The notes beneath the pieces were generated by a model that was not told the origin of the DNA, made no database searches, and saw nothing but the letters and a program-made list of their open reading frames with translations. DNA of 64,000 nucleotides, from positions 248,001 through 312,000 of the forward strand of contig CALABS010000036.1 in NCBI GenBank assembly GCA_937887565.1. The letters are read 5' to 3'. Positions 1-8,897 of this stretch are shown here, piece after piece (position 1 is the first letter of the stretch; every line of letters begins with the position of its first letter). A program made the position numbers and the translations under genes. This DNA is from an uncultured Rhodospirillaceae bacterium. Lineage in GTDB: Bacteria > Pseudomonadota > Alphaproteobacteria > Rhodospirillales > Magnetospirillaceae.

Positions 1-264
1 TTCGAGGCCTGCTCGTTCCAGGACATCACCGGCCAGCGGGTCACCAAGGTGGTCAATTCGCTGAAATTCGTCGAGGAGCGGATCAACACCATCATCTTCA
101 CCTGGGGCAAGGACGAACTGGCCAAGGTGGTGGTCGAGATCAAGGAGGAGAAGGACCCCGACAAGAAGCTGCTGCACGGCCCGCAGCTTCCCGGCCAGGG
201 CGTGTCGCAGGCGGAGGTCGACACGATGCTGGCCCAGACCGAGATCGACAAGCTGTTCGGCTAG
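1..264 (+). CDS. cheZ: CheZ-type chemotaxis phosphatase, C-terminal part (cut by window start)
   Basis: The reading frame is open from base 1 and ends with a TAG stop, giving 87 residues. Near its start it reads FQDITGQR, the conserved CheZ stretch around the catalytic Asp/Gln that act on phospho-CheY. The extreme C-terminus (EIDKLFG) matches the CheY-binding tail of the family, joined by a Pro/Gly linker. CheZ dephosphorylates CheY-P in the cytoplasm. The gene converges on the cheAWYBR operon, with rpmB between them, which fits a role in the same pathway. The N-terminal helices lie outside the window. Confidence 0.85.
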   Translation, partial: FEACSFQDITGQRVTKVVNSLKFVEERINTIIFTWGKDELAKVVVEIKEEKDPDKKLLHGPQLPGQGVSQAEVDTMLAQTEIDKLFG

Positions 265-294
265 CCGATTCTCGGCCCCGGTTCGATTCATCCC

Positions 295-323
295 TTGACG
301 CGCCGGGCTTCCATCCGTAAAAA
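295..323 (+). promoter_or_regulatory. Candidate sigma70-type promoter for rpmB
   Basis: TTGACG at 295-300 is followed after 17 bases by TAAAAA at 318-323. It lies about 75 bases upstream of the rpmB start and downstream of the cheZ stop, so rpmB probably has its own promoter. This is motif reading only. Confidence 0.45.
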
Positions 324-398
324 CGCGGCTTCCAGTTTCGCGAGGCGCGGGGCCAAGGGGTCCTTCGCACGCATTGAAGAGCAGAGAGGATTTCCGCC

Positions 399-698
399 AT
401 GGCCCGTCGCTGCGCCATCACCGGCAAGGGCGTTCTGACCGGTAACAACGTCAGCCACGCCAACAACAAGACCCGCCGCCGCTTCCTGCCCAACCTGCAG
501 GAGACCGGCGTGCTGTCGGACGCGCTGGGCCAGTTGGTCCGCCTGCGGGTCTCGACCCGCGGCCTGAAGACCATCGAGCACAACGGCGGCCTCGACGCCT
601 ACCTGCTGGGCACCTCGGACAGCAAGCTGTCGGTGGAAGCCCGCCGCATCAAGCGTCGCGTCGAGAAGGCCGTCGCCTCCAGGCAGGCCTCGGCGTAA
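399..698 (+). CDS. rpmB: 50S ribosomal protein L28
   Basis: This is a 99-residue basic protein beginning MARRCAITGKG, with the GNNVSHANN and TRRRFLPNLQ stretches typical of bacterial L28. It is a structural component of the large ribosomal subunit. An AGAGAGGA-like ribosome binding site precedes the ATG. Length and motifs fit the alphaproteobacterial family. It is monocistronic, with its own promoter-like element upstream and an intrinsic terminator immediately downstream. Confidence 0.97.
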   Translation: MARRCAITGKGVLTGNNVSHANNKTRRRFLPNLQETGVLSDALGQLVRLRVSTRGLKTIEHNGGLDAYLLGTSDSKLSVEARRIKRRVEKAVASRQASA

Positions 699-716
699 GC
701 CGCCGCTTTCAAACGC

Positions 717-746
717 AAGGGCCCGTGGGGAACCACGGGCCCTTTT
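717..746 (+). terminator. Intrinsic terminator of rpmB
   Basis: A GC-rich stem (AAGGGCCCGTGG paired with CCACGGGCCCTT around a short loop) is followed by a short T-run, 20 bases after the rpmB stop. Confidence 0.8.
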
Positions 747-833
747 CGTGTTCGCGGTCGCCGCCAACCCGATCGCGGCCTGATCTGGAACGGCGGATGA
801 CGCCCGCCCGGCGGCGAGGGCGATGAACGAGAT

Positions 834-1691
834 TTACCGCGCGCCCAGAGGCGCCGCCGGCCTCAGCGCCGACGGCGCCCCGGCCCGGGAGACCGCATAG
901 ATGCCGCGCTGTTCGGGGACCGGCTTGAAGCGGTCGGAAATGCCCAGGACCGTTTCGGCGCCGCCCAGATACAACAGGCCGTCGTCGGGCATGACGCGGG
1001 AGATGTTCTCCAGCACCCGGCCCTTGGTCGGCTGGTCGAAATAGATCAGCACGTTGCGGCAGAACACCACGTCGAACTGGCCCAGCGGCTTGAGATCGTG
1101 CAGCAGGTTGTATTCGCGATACTGGACCATCGCCCGGATCGCCGGGTCGATCTGCCACATCTCGTTGTTCTTCTTGAAGTACTTGACCAGCAGCTGGATG
1201 GGCAGGCCGCGCTGTACCTCGAACTGGGAATAGAGGCCCGCCTTGGCCTTCTCCAGCATCTCGTTGGAGATGTCGGTGCCGACGATTTCGATCTTCCAGC
1301 CGGCCAGGCGCGCGGCCTCCTCCTTGAGGATCATGGCCAGAGAATAGGCTTCCTGGCCCGACGAACAGGCCGCCGACCAGACGCGGAAACTCTTGCGCGC
1401 CGCCCGGCTCTCCAGCAGCTTCGGCAGCACCATGGCCTTGAACTGGTCGAACGGCTTGATGTCGCGGAAGAAGAAGGACTCGTTGGTGGTCATCGCCTCG
1501 GTGACCTCGCGCAGGAGGTCCTCGCCGGCGGTGCGCATGCTGGCCACCAGGTCGTCCAGCCCCTTGAGGCCCCGCTTGCGGGCCACCGGCGTCAGGCGGC
1601 TTTCCAGCAGGTAGGACTTGTCGCGGGTGATGACCAGGCCCGAGCGGTCCTTGAGCAGTTTGGCGATGAAGTCGAAGTCTTCCGGTCGCAT
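834..1691 (-). CDS. cheR: Chemotaxis methyltransferase CheR
   Basis: This 285-residue protein transfers methyl groups from SAM to glutamates of chemoreceptors. It shows an N-terminal helical region (MRPEDFDFIAKLL), the TTNESFFFRD motif, the SAM-binding stretch VWSAACSSGQEAYSLAM and the FCRNVLIYFD motif near the end. All are characteristic of CheR. It is the last gene of the minus-strand operon cheA-cheW-cheY-cheB-cheR and starts 4 bases after the cheB stop. The last 20 or so residues are Ala/Pro-rich and not part of the catalytic fold. Confidence 0.95.
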   Translation of the reverse strand: MRPEDFDFIAKLLKDRSGLVITRDKSYLLESRLTPVARKRGLKGLDDLVASMRTAGEDLLREVTEAMTTNESFFFRDIKPFDQFKAMVLPKLLESRAARKSFRVWSAACSSGQEAYSLAMILKEEAARLAGWKIEIVGTDISNEMLEKAKAGLYSQFEVQRGLPIQLLVKYFKKNNEMWQIDPAIRAMVQYREYNLLHDLKPLGQFDVVFCRNVLIYFDQPTKGRVLENISRVMPDDGLLYLGGAETVLGISDRFKPVPEQRGIYAVSRAGAPSALRPAAPLGAR

Positions 1692-1695
1692 GACT

Positions 1696-2850
1696 TCAGC
1701 GCCTCGCCGCTTGCTTGATGATCCACGGCGCGATCTCGGGAAGCGGCAGCACCGCCGAGCAGATGCCGGCCTGGGCCGCGGCTCCGGGCATGCCCCATAC
1801 CACGCTTGTCGCTTCGTCCTGGGCGATGACGGTGCCGCCGGCGCCGATCACCGCCTGCCCCCCCTTGGCGCCGTCCGATCCCATGCCGGTCAGGATGCAC
1901 ACCAGCACGCGCCGGCCATAGGCCGCCGCGATGGAGCGCAGCATGGGGTCGACGGCGGGCCGGCAGAAATTCTCCGGCGGGTCCTTGCTCAGTCGGATGA
2001 CCTTGTCGGTTCCCTTGGTGTCCACCAGCATGTGGAAGTCGCCCGGGGCGATGTAGACGCGGCCGCTCCGGATCGCCTCGCCGTCCTGGCCCTCACGCGC
2101 CTCCCACCCGGAGACCCGGCTGATGTGTTCGGCCAGGATGGTGGTGAAGGTGGCGGGCATGTGCTGGGTGATCAGGATCGGCTGCCGGACGGTGCCGACG
2201 CGCATGGTCCCCAGCACGTTGAACAGCGCTTGCGGGCCACCGGTGGACGAGCCGATGGCGATGATGTCGGGGGGCTCGGGCGTATGGGTGCGGAGCACCG
2301 GCGGCGCGGCCGGGTGCAGCAGGCTGGACCGCGGCGCGGCGGCCGGCAGGGGCCGGGCGGCGGTCTGGACGCCGGGGCGCTGCTTGCGGTTGGGATCGCG
2401 GCGGCGGGCCTGGCCCAGGGCCTTGACCTTGCCCAGCAGCTCGGTCTTGAAATCCATTCCCCCGGCCAGGTCGCGGGTCGAACTGGGCTTGGGGATGTAG
2501 TCGGCGGCGCCCATCTCGAGGGCGCGCAGGCTGATGTCGGCCCCCTTCAGCGTCAGGGTCGACTGCATGATGATGCGCACCGCCGGATCGATCTTGAGCA
2601 GCTGCGGCAGCGCCGTCATGCCGTCCATGACCGGCATCTCGATGTCCAGCAGGATGACGTCGATGTCCTGGCGCTCCAAGGCCGACAGCGCCATCTGGCC
2701 GTTGCCCACCGACGCCGCCACCACGATGCCGCTATCCCCCTCCAGCATGCGGGTCACCAGACCGCGGACCACGGCCGAATCGTCCACGAGCATGACGCGG
2801 ACTTGGTCGGTGGCGGTGCCGGTGGCGGCTGGGGCGGACTCTGGTGCCAT
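1696..2850 (-). CDS. cheB: Chemotaxis response regulator methylesterase CheB
   Basis: This 384-residue two-domain protein removes methyl groups from chemoreceptors and can deamidate glutamines. The N-terminal receiver (about residues 16-135) has DD at 23-24 and the phospho-acceptor Asp69 in LLDIEMP. A Pro/Ala-rich linker follows. The methylesterase domain carries the catalytic Ser in GSSTGGPQA, His in QHMP and Asp in GMGSDGAKG. It sits between cheY and cheR in the operon. Phosphorylation by CheA normally activates the esterase. Confidence 0.95.
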   Translation of the reverse strand: MAPESAPAATGTATDQVRVMLVDDSAVVRGLVTRMLEGDSGIVVAASVGNGQMALSALERQDIDVILLDIEMPVMDGMTALPQLLKIDPAVRIIMQSTLTLKGADISLRALEMGAADYIPKPSSTRDLAGGMDFKTELLGKVKALGQARRRDPNRKQRPGVQTAARPLPAAAPRSSLLHPAAPPVLRTHTPEPPDIIAIGSSTGGPQALFNVLGTMRVGTVRQPILITQHMPATFTTILAEHISRVSGWEAREGQDGEAIRSGRVYIAPGDFHMLVDTKGTDKVIRLSKDPPENFCRPAVDPMLRSIAAAYGRRVLVCILTGMGSDGAKGGQAVIGAGGTVIAQDEATSVVWGMPGAAAQAGICSAVLPLPEIAPWIIKQAARR

Positions 2851-2889
2851 GGAGGCGGCTATCCTGAAAGGGGCGCGCGGAAAGCGGAC

Positions 2890-3255
2890 CTAGAGCAGGC
2901 CGACCTGGGAGAACTTGGCCTGCAGGATTTCGCTGTCGAAGGGCTTCATGATGTACTCGTTGGCGCCGGCGGTGATCGCCTCCTGGATGTGCTCGATGTC
3001 GTTCTCGGTGGTGCAGAACACCACCACCGGCTTCTCGCCACCGGGCAGCTTGCGCAACTCGCGCAGGAACTCGATGCCGTTCATCACCGGCATGTTCCAG
3101 TCCAACAGGACGGCGTCGGGCAGCCGTTCCAGGCAGCGGTCCAAGGCCTGCTGGCCGTCCTCGGCCTCGACGGTCTCGAAGGACAGCTCATGCAGAATCT
3201 TCTTGGCCACCATCCGGATGACCTTGGAATCGTCGACGATCAGACAGGACCTCAT
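2890..3255 (-). CDS. cheY: CheY single-domain response regulator
   Basis: A 121-residue receiver domain with nothing attached. It has DD at positions 8-9, phospho-acceptor Asp52 in LLDWNMP, a Thr in VVVFCTTEND, and the Lys of YIMKPF. CheY-P binds the flagellar switch; CheZ and CheA set its phosphorylation state. The gene lies between cheW and cheB in the operon. Confidence 0.95.
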   Translation of the reverse strand: MRSCLIVDDSKVIRMVAKKILHELSFETVEAEDGQQALDRCLERLPDAVLLDWNMPVMNGIEFLRELRKLPGGEKPVVVFCTTENDIEHIQEAITAGANEYIMKPFDSEILQAKFSQVGLL

Positions 3256-3300
3256 GCCCGCGCTTGCCTCCCAACCGACACCGCCCTCTGCGGGGCCATC

Positions 3301-3783
3301 TTAATCGCTCTTGCTGAAATCAAGCAACTTGCTCACGTCAAGGACGACCAGCAGCTTGTCTTCCAGGCGGTAGATTCCGGCCGAGAATTCGCGCCACATG
3401 GGGTCGAGGGTGGGCGGATTGCGCTCGAACTTCGCCTCGGGCAGGGACAGCACTTCGCCGACCTGGTCGACCATCAGCGAATACAACTCGCCGGCCATGT
3501 CCACCACCACGCTCATGCCCTTGTTTTCCTCCGAGCGCTTGGGCAGGCCCAGGCGCAGGCGGACGTCGATGGCGGTGACGATGCGGCCGCGCAGGTTGAG
3601 GCTGCCGGCCACCTCGCGCGGGGCGAGCGGAATGCGGGTGATCTTCTGGGGACCGAGGACGTCTTGGACGGTCAGGACGGGGATGCCGAACAGCTGCCCC
3701 TCGATGAACATCGTGACGTAGTCCTGCGTCTCCGGATTGGCCAGGTCGGTGCCCTGGCGCTTGGCGGGAACGATCTGATTCAT
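3301..3783 (-). CDS. cheW: Chemotaxis coupling protein CheW
   Basis: A 160-residue protein with one CheW/SH3-like domain, including the typical GQLFGIPVLTVQDVLG and GSLNLRGRIVTAIDVR stretches. CheW couples chemoreceptors to CheA at the membrane array. The start codon overlaps the cheA stop (ATGA at 3780-3783), so the two genes are translationally coupled. It is close to the usual family length. Confidence 0.95.
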   Translation of the reverse strand: MNQIVPAKRQGTDLANPETQDYVTMFIEGQLFGIPVLTVQDVLGPQKITRIPLAPREVAGSLNLRGRIVTAIDVRLRLGLPKRSEENKGMSVVVDMAGELYSLMVDQVGEVLSLPEAKFERNPPTLDPMWREFSAGIYRLEDKLLVVLDVSKLLDFSKSD

Positions 3784-6563
3784 GCGGCACCTTTGGTGGC
3801 GGCAAGCATGGTGGCGATGGTCTGCAACAGCGAGTCACGGTCGAACTTGGCCACGTAGTCGTTGAAGCCGACCTGGCGGCCGCGTTCGAAGTCCTTTTCG
3901 GTGGCGTGCGACGACAGCGCGATCATCGGCGTGGTCTGCCAGCGGCCCTCGGACCGAACCGCCTGGGCGAAGTCGAAGCCGTTCATACCCGGCATCTCGA
4001 TGTCGCTGATGATCATGTCGAAGTCGTCGCCGCGCTCGCGCAGCGCCAGGGCGCGGTCGGGCCCCTCGACCGCCAGCACGTCGTAGCCGGCCACCGACAA
4101 CAGCGGGGTCAGCAGGTTGCGGAAGAACGGGCTGTCGTCCACCAGCAGGATGCGCGGCGCCTGGTGGTCGTCGGCGCCGTATTCCTGGTCGGGGCGGCCG
4201 AACCAGTCGCCGAAGGCCTGCGGCAGGTAGTAGCCGGCATCGACGATGGTGGTGGCCTTGCCGGCGATGACCGCGGTGCCGATGACGCCGGGGGTGTCGC
4301 CGGTGGACAGCTCCACCCTCAGGCGATCCTCGACGATGTCGACGATTTCCTCGACCACCAGGCCCATGGTGCGGTCGCGGTCCGAGAACACCAGCACCGG
4401 CTGGCGGCCCTCGTCACGGAACTGGGTGGAGCCGTCGATGGAGACCAGCGGCATCAGGTGACCCCGGTACTGGACCATGGGCTTGCCGTGGCTGTATTCG
4501 ACCTCGGCGACGTCGATCTCCTCGAGGCGGGCGACCAGGGCCAGCGGTACCGCCTTGAGGTCCTCGCCGCCGGCGCGGAACACCAAGAGCGAGGTCTTGG
4601 CGTCGCCCCGGCCCTCGCGGACCACGCCGCTCTCGGCCGCCTGGGCACCGCCCAGCATGCCCGATTCGCCGGTGGCGCCGGCGATGCCGTTGGGGTCCAG
4701 GATCATGATCACCGAGCCGTCGCCCAGGATGGTGTTGCCCGAGAACATGGAGATGTTGCGAAGGATCGGGGCCACCGGCTTGACGACGATCTCCTCGGTG
4801 TCGAACACCCGGTCGACGATGATGCCGAAGGTGTAGGTGCCGACCTGGGTGACGACGATGAAGGTCTCCTCGCGCTCGTCGGCGGTGTCGCCCTGCAGGC
4901 GCAGCAGCTTCTTGAGGCTGACCAGCGGCAGCAGGCGGTCGCGCAGGCGCAGCACCGGCGCGTTGTTGATCATCTCGATGCCGTGTTCCGAGCTGTTGGT
5001 GGTGCGCACCAGCTCGAGCACGCTGATTTGCGGGATGGCGAAGCGCTCGTTGGCGCATTCGACGATCAGGGCCGAGACGATGGCCAGGGTCAGCGGGATC
5101 TTGATGACGAAGGTCGAGCCCCGGCCCGGCTGGGACTTCAGTTCGACGGTGCCGCCGATCTTCTCGATGTTGGTGCGGACCACGTCCATGCCGACGCCGC
5201 GCCCCGACACGCTGGTCACCTTCTCGGCGGTCGAGAAGCCCGGCTTGAAGATGAACTGGTAGACCTGCTGCGGCGTCATGCCGTCCAGCTCGGCCTCGCT
5301 GGCCAGTCCGTTGGCGATGGCCTTCTGCTTGATGCGGTCGAGGTTGAGGCCGCGGCCGTCGTCGGAAATCTCGATGATGATGTGGCCGCCCTCGTGGAAG
5401 GCGTTGAGCACCACCTTGCCGATCTCGGGCTTGCCGACCCGCTTGCGCTCCTCGGGTCCTTCCAGGCCGTGGTCGGCCGAGTTGCGGACCATGTGGGTCA
5501 GCGGGTCCTTGATCAGTTCGAGGACCTGGCGGTCCAGCTCGGTCTCGGCCCCCAGCATCTGCAGGTCGATCTTCTTGCCCATTTCGACCGACAGATCGCG
5601 CACGATGCGCGGCAGCTTGGCCCAGGCGTTGCCGATGGGCTGCATGCGGGTCTTCATCACCCCTTCCTGGAGGTCGGTGGTGATGTGGGACAGGCGCTGC
5701 AGCGGCGCGGTGAACTCGCTGTCGTCGCGGCCGCGCACCATCTGGAGCAGTTGGTTGCGGGTCAGCACCAGCTCGGACACCAGGGTCATCAGGTTCTCGA
5801 GCAGCTCGACGTTGACGCGGATGGTCTGGTTGGCGACCGAGGATTCGCCGGCGGGCGCGGCGGTCGGGGCGGGGGGCTCGGCGGCCTTGGTGACGGCCGG
5901 CGGCGACGGCGGCGCGGCCGGGACGCTGGCCTTGGGTTCGGGGGCCTTGGGTTCGGGCGCCTTCGGCTCCGGGGCCTTCGGTTCGGCGGCCTTGGCCGGC
6001 TCGGCGGCGGCGGGCTCGGGGGCCTCGCTCTGGCGCTCCTTCTCCATCTCGGCCAGGATCTCGGCCTCCGAGGCGGCCTTCTTGCCGGCGGCATAGGCGG
6101 CTTCCACCTCGGCCAGCAGGTCGGCGGCGACCGGGAACGGCGTGTCGGCGGCGGCGGGTTCCGGCGCGGGCGCGGCGGCGGCCGTGTAGCGGCCCTCGGC
6201 CATGGCGTTGAGGTTGGCGATCAGGTCCTCGTCGCTGCCCTCGGGCTCGCTCTCGGTGGCTTCCAAATGGCCCAGGATCAACTTGATGCGGTCGATGGCC
6301 TGGAGGATGAGGGTCACCGCGTCGGGCGTGACCTCCAACTCGCCGTCACGGAACTTGCCGAGCACGTTCTCGGAGGCGTGGGCCACATGCTCGAGGCGGG
6401 GCAGGCCAAGGAAGCCGCAGGTGCCCTTGATGGTGTGAACCAGGCGGAAGATGTTTTGCAGAATTCCCGGGTCGGGGTTCTGCTCGAGTTTCACCAACTC
6501 GACGTCGAGCACGGAAAGACTTTCCGAGGTCTCGGTCAGAAATTCGGAGAGGAGATCATCCAT
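3780..6563 (-). CDS. cheA: Hybrid chemotaxis histidine kinase CheA with C-terminal receiver
   Basis: This 927-residue protein is the first gene of the operon. The N-terminal HPt domain carries phospho-acceptor His43 in VHTIKGTCGF. A long Ala/Pro/Glu linker (about residues 130-240) contains repeated EPKAP units. Dimerisation and ATPase domains follow, with the N box (HMVRNSADHGLE) and G boxes (DDGRGLN and GRGVGMD). There appear to be two CheW-like regulatory segments, and a C-terminal receiver with DMIISDIEMPGMNG. It phosphorylates CheY and CheB. The extra receiver makes it longer than enterobacterial CheA and could act as a phosphate sink. The linker repeats could be length-variable. Confidence 0.95.
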   Translation of the reverse strand: MDDLLSEFLTETSESLSVLDVELVKLEQNPDPGILQNIFRLVHTIKGTCGFLGLPRLEHVAHASENVLGKFRDGELEVTPDAVTLILQAIDRIKLILGHLEATESEPEGSDEDLIANLNAMAEGRYTAAAAPAPEPAAADTPFPVAADLLAEVEAAYAAGKKAASEAEILAEMEKERQSEAPEPAAAEPAKAAEPKAPEPKAPEPKAPEPKASVPAAPPSPPAVTKAAEPPAPTAAPAGESSVANQTIRVNVELLENLMTLVSELVLTRNQLLQMVRGRDDSEFTAPLQRLSHITTDLQEGVMKTRMQPIGNAWAKLPRIVRDLSVEMGKKIDLQMLGAETELDRQVLELIKDPLTHMVRNSADHGLEGPEERKRVGKPEIGKVVLNAFHEGGHIIIEISDDGRGLNLDRIKQKAIANGLASEAELDGMTPQQVYQFIFKPGFSTAEKVTSVSGRGVGMDVVRTNIEKIGGTVELKSQPGRGSTFVIKIPLTLAIVSALIVECANERFAIPQISVLELVRTTNSSEHGIEMINNAPVLRLRDRLLPLVSLKKLLRLQGDTADEREETFIVVTQVGTYTFGIIVDRVFDTEEIVVKPVAPILRNISMFSGNTILGDGSVIMILDPNGIAGATGESGMLGGAQAAESGVVREGRGDAKTSLLVFRAGGEDLKAVPLALVARLEEIDVAEVEYSHGKPMVQYRGHLMPLVSIDGSTQFRDEGRQPVLVFSDRDRTMGLVVEEIVDIVEDRLRVELSTGDTPGVIGTAVIAGKATTIVDAGYYLPQAFGDWFGRPDQEYGADDHQAPRILLVDDSPFFRNLLTPLLSVAGYDVLAVEGPDRALALRERGDDFDMIISDIEMPGMNGFDFAQAVRSEGRWQTTPMIALSSHATEKDFERGRQVGFNDYVAKFDRDSLLQTIATMLAATKGAA

Positions 6564-6684
6564 GGTCGACTCCAGCTTCGCACCTGAGCCCGCCGCAAAT
6601 AGCCCAAAAAAATTCCCGAGGCCCCCAAGCCACTCCGACGACGGTACCGACTCATAACACGGTCGGCAGTGCTTTCAAAGACGC

Positions 6685-7353
6685 CTAACCGTCCGAACGA
6701 TGTCTTTCACCCTTCGCATGCGTAGCATTGGAAGCAATGGCGAAGGCAAGACCACCGGCGGTAAACGCCACCCCCAGACCGGACCCGCGCCGCCGCGCCA
6801 GAAGCGCCGCCAAGGCGGCCTGTGCGCCGCGCGGTCCCTGGGGTTCGGCGCCCTCCAGCAGAACCGCCCGCGCCTCGTCGCCGAGGACGGTGGCCTCGCC
6901 TTGGGCCGCCACCGTCAGCTGGCCTTTCCGGGACGTCACGGCGACCACGCCGCCACGCGGCAGGGCGTCCTTGGCCAGCAGCACCAGGTTGAGGATCAGC
7001 CGCGCCGTCTCGCCGTCGAAGCCGGGCGAGTCGCTGTCCCAGTCCACCGAGGTGCCGGGCGAGGCCGCCGAGACCTGGGTGCGGAGATAGGCCTCGATGG
7101 CGTCCCGCAGGCTGGCCGCGGGTTGCGGGGTGGTGGCCGCCGGCCCGAAGGCGGCGCGGAAGAATCGCAGCCGGGCGGCGGCGGCGGCGGCGCTGGCCGC
7201 CACCAGGGAGATGGTCTCGGGATCGGCCGCCTCGGCCAGGTCCTCGAACAGTTCGGCGCCCGCCGCCGCCGCCCCCACCGGGCCGGCGAGGTCGTGGCAC
7301 AGCCGGGCGCACAAGAGTTCGGCGAGGTGGAGGTCGTCGGGAAGGGACTCCAT
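6685..7353 (-). CDS. ChpT-like histidine phosphotransferase
   Basis: About 222 residues, resembling the ChpT family, which relays phosphate from hybrid kinases such as CckA to response regulators in alphaproteobacteria. The N-terminal helix has CARLCHDLAGPVGA with the likely phospho-acceptor His20. The C-terminal half looks like a degenerate kinase ATPase fold. I chose the ATG at 7353; an in-frame GTG four codons upstream is possible. It lies upstream of cheA in the same direction, separated by about 120 bases. Its role in cell-cycle versus chemotaxis signalling cannot be told from sequence. Confidence 0.8.
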   Translation of the reverse strand: MESLPDDLHLAELLCARLCHDLAGPVGAAAAGAELFEDLAEAADPETISLVAASAAAAAARLRFFRAAFGPAATTPQPAASLRDAIEAYLRTQVSAASPGTSVDWDSDSPGFDGETARLILNLVLLAKDALPRGGVVAVTSRKGQLTVAAQGEATVLGDEARAVLLEGAEPQGPRGAQAALAALLARRRGSGLGVAFTAGGLAFAIASNATHAKGERHRSDG

Positions 7354-7440
7354 GGATCGGTTCACCCGGGGCGACAGGATCTCTCCGGCGACCCTAGCAG
7401 CCTTCCGCGTCCCTGCGAAGGCGGTTTTCCCGCCGTCCCG

Positions 7441-7665
7441 CTACTCCGCCGCCTGGCCCGCCAGCAGGCGGTCCATGGCGTGGGCCTCCAGGTCGTCCTC
7501 GATCGCCAGGGCGGCCAGGGCCATGGCGGCGGCGGCGCGCACGAAGCCGTGGCGGACAAGCGTCACCCGAAGGTCCGCCAGGCAGGCGCGGGCATTGGCG
7601 GCCAATGTGTTGGGATCGGCCTGGCGGCCGTCGTGGACCAGGGCGCAAAGAGAGTAATTCTGCAT
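7441..7665 (-). CDS. Small hypothetical protein
   Basis: A 74-residue, Ala-rich, probably all-helical protein beginning MQNYSLCALVHDGRQ. No motif, signal peptide or membrane segment is recognised. It stands alone between recR and the ChpT-like gene, in the same direction. Codon use matches its neighbours, which supports expression, but function is unknown. Confidence 0.5.
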   Translation of the reverse strand: MQNYSLCALVHDGRQADPNTLAANARACLADLRVTLVRHGFVRAAAAMALAALAIEDDLEAHAMDRLLAGQAAE

Positions 7666-7820
7666 GGCGGCGACTCCGGTACCAGCGGTTGCGGTGTGTG
7701 CAATACTGCAGGTGTTCGGAGCGACCCGCCATGCGGGAAAAGGCTATTCCCATGATCACAGGAATCGAGTCCATCGTCCGAAGGAACGACTTTCGTGCGG
7801 ATTGCCTCACCGCCGGCGGG

Positions 7821-8408
7821 TCAGAGCGAGCGGCGGGCGCGCAGGGCGGCGCTGATGGTGCCGTCGTCCAGATAGTCCAGCTCGCCGCCCACCGGCACGC
7901 CGTGGGCGAGGCCGGACACCGTCACGCCGGCCGAGCGCAGGCGATCAGCGACGTAGTGGGCGGTGGTCTGGCCCTCGACGGTGGCGGGGGTGGCCAGGAT
8001 CACCTCGGACGCGCGGCGGGCGCGCTCCACCAGCCGGCCGATGCCAAGATCCTCGGGGCCGACGCCGTCGAGGGCGGACAGCAGGCCGCCCAACACGTGG
8101 TAGCGCCCCGTGAAGGCGCCGGTTCGTTCCATGGCCCATAGCGAGGCGACGTCCTGGACGACGCACAATACGGCGTCGTCGCGGCGGGGATCGGCGCAGA
8201 TCGAGCAGGGATCGACGCTGTCGTAGTTGCCGCAGACGGCGCAGGTCCTGACCGTGGCCGCGACCTCGGCCAGCGCCTCGGCCAGCGGCAGCATCAGCGC
8301 CTCGCGCTTGCCCACCAGCGCCAGCGCCGCCCGCCGCGCCGAGCGCGGCCCCAGCCCCGGCAGGCGGGCCAGCAACTGGATCAGCCGCTCGATCTCGGGT
8401 CCGACCAT
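7821..8408 (-). CDS. recR: Recombination mediator RecR
   Basis: 195 residues from the ATG at 8408. It has the helix-hairpin-helix region LARLPGLGPRSARRAA, a four-Cys zinc finger (CAVCGNYD then CSIC), and a Toprim domain starting VLCVVQDVASLWAME. The C-terminal part includes GVPVGGELDYLDDGT. RecR works with RecF/RecO to load RecA on gapped DNA. The upstream dnaX-ybaB order is the classical dnaX-ybaB-recR linkage, here separated from ybaB by an inverted-repeat element. Start choice is supported by family length; an open extension of 11 codons upstream is less likely. Confidence 0.95.
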   Translation of the reverse strand: MVGPEIERLIQLLARLPGLGPRSARRAALALVGKREALMLPLAEALAEVAATVRTCAVCGNYDSVDPCSICADPRRDDAVLCVVQDVASLWAMERTGAFTGRYHVLGGLLSALDGVGPEDLGIGRLVERARRASEVILATPATVEGQTTAHYVADRLRSAGVTVSGLAHGVPVGGELDYLDDGTISAALRARRSL

Positions 8409-8437
8409 CACGTCACGCCCGGCATCGGGAAAATGGA

Positions 8438-8546
8438 ACACGGATGGACAGGGTTCGGCCGCTGCGCGGCCGTTGGGAGGGAGGGGAATGATTTTCTCCC
8501 ATCCATCCTCGTGCCCGCGTCAGCGGGCATCCATGTCCATCCGTGT
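8438..8546. repeat. Intergenic inverted-repeat element
   Basis: The ends ACACGGATGGACA and TGTCCATCCGTGT form a perfect 13-base inverted repeat enclosing further short palindromes. It resembles the dispersed intergenic elements at 35.9 and 47.7 kb in style, though not in exact sequence. It fills the gap between ybaB and recR. Confidence 0.6.
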
Positions 8547-8573
8547 CCTTTTTCACGGTGTGGCCACCAGCGA

Positions 8574-8897
8574 TCAGAACGGCATCTTGAAGCCCGGCGG
8601 CAGGTTCAAGCCGCCGGTGATCTTGGCCATTTCCTCGGCCATGCCGGCCTCGGCCTTGGCCTTGGCGTCGTTGAAGGCGGCGACGATCAGGTCCTCCAGG
8701 ACCTCCACGTCGTCGGGATCGACCAGGGATTTGTCGATCTTGATGCCCTTCAGCTCGAACTTGCCGTTCAGCGTCACCTGGAGCATGCCGGCTCCGGACG
8801 CGCCGGTGACTTCCATCTGCTGCAGCTTCTCCTGCATCTCGGCCATCTTGGCCTGCATCTGCTGGGCCTGCTTCATCAGGTTGCCAAGGTTCTTCAT
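8574..8897 (-). CDS. YbaB/EbfC family nucleoid-associated protein
   Basis: A 107-residue protein beginning MKNLGNLMKQAQQMQ, with a long amphipathic Gln/Met-rich helix and the family motif VTLNGKFELKGIKID. The C-terminus GGLNLPPGFKMPF is typical. Family members form dimers that bind DNA. The start codon overlaps the dnaX stop (ATGA at 8894-8897), indicating translational coupling. Confidence 0.95.
   Translation of the reverse strand: MKNLGNLMKQAQQMQAKMAEMQEKLQQMEVTGASGAGMLQVTLNGKFELKGIKIDKSLVDPDDVEVLEDLIVAAFNDAKAKAEAGMAEEMAKITGGLNLPPGFKMPF

Noticed and set aside
1618..6587. Very long plus-strand open frames opposite the che operon
   Set aside because: They are GC-rich shadows with no ribosome binding site or recognisable domains; the minus-strand genes are certain.
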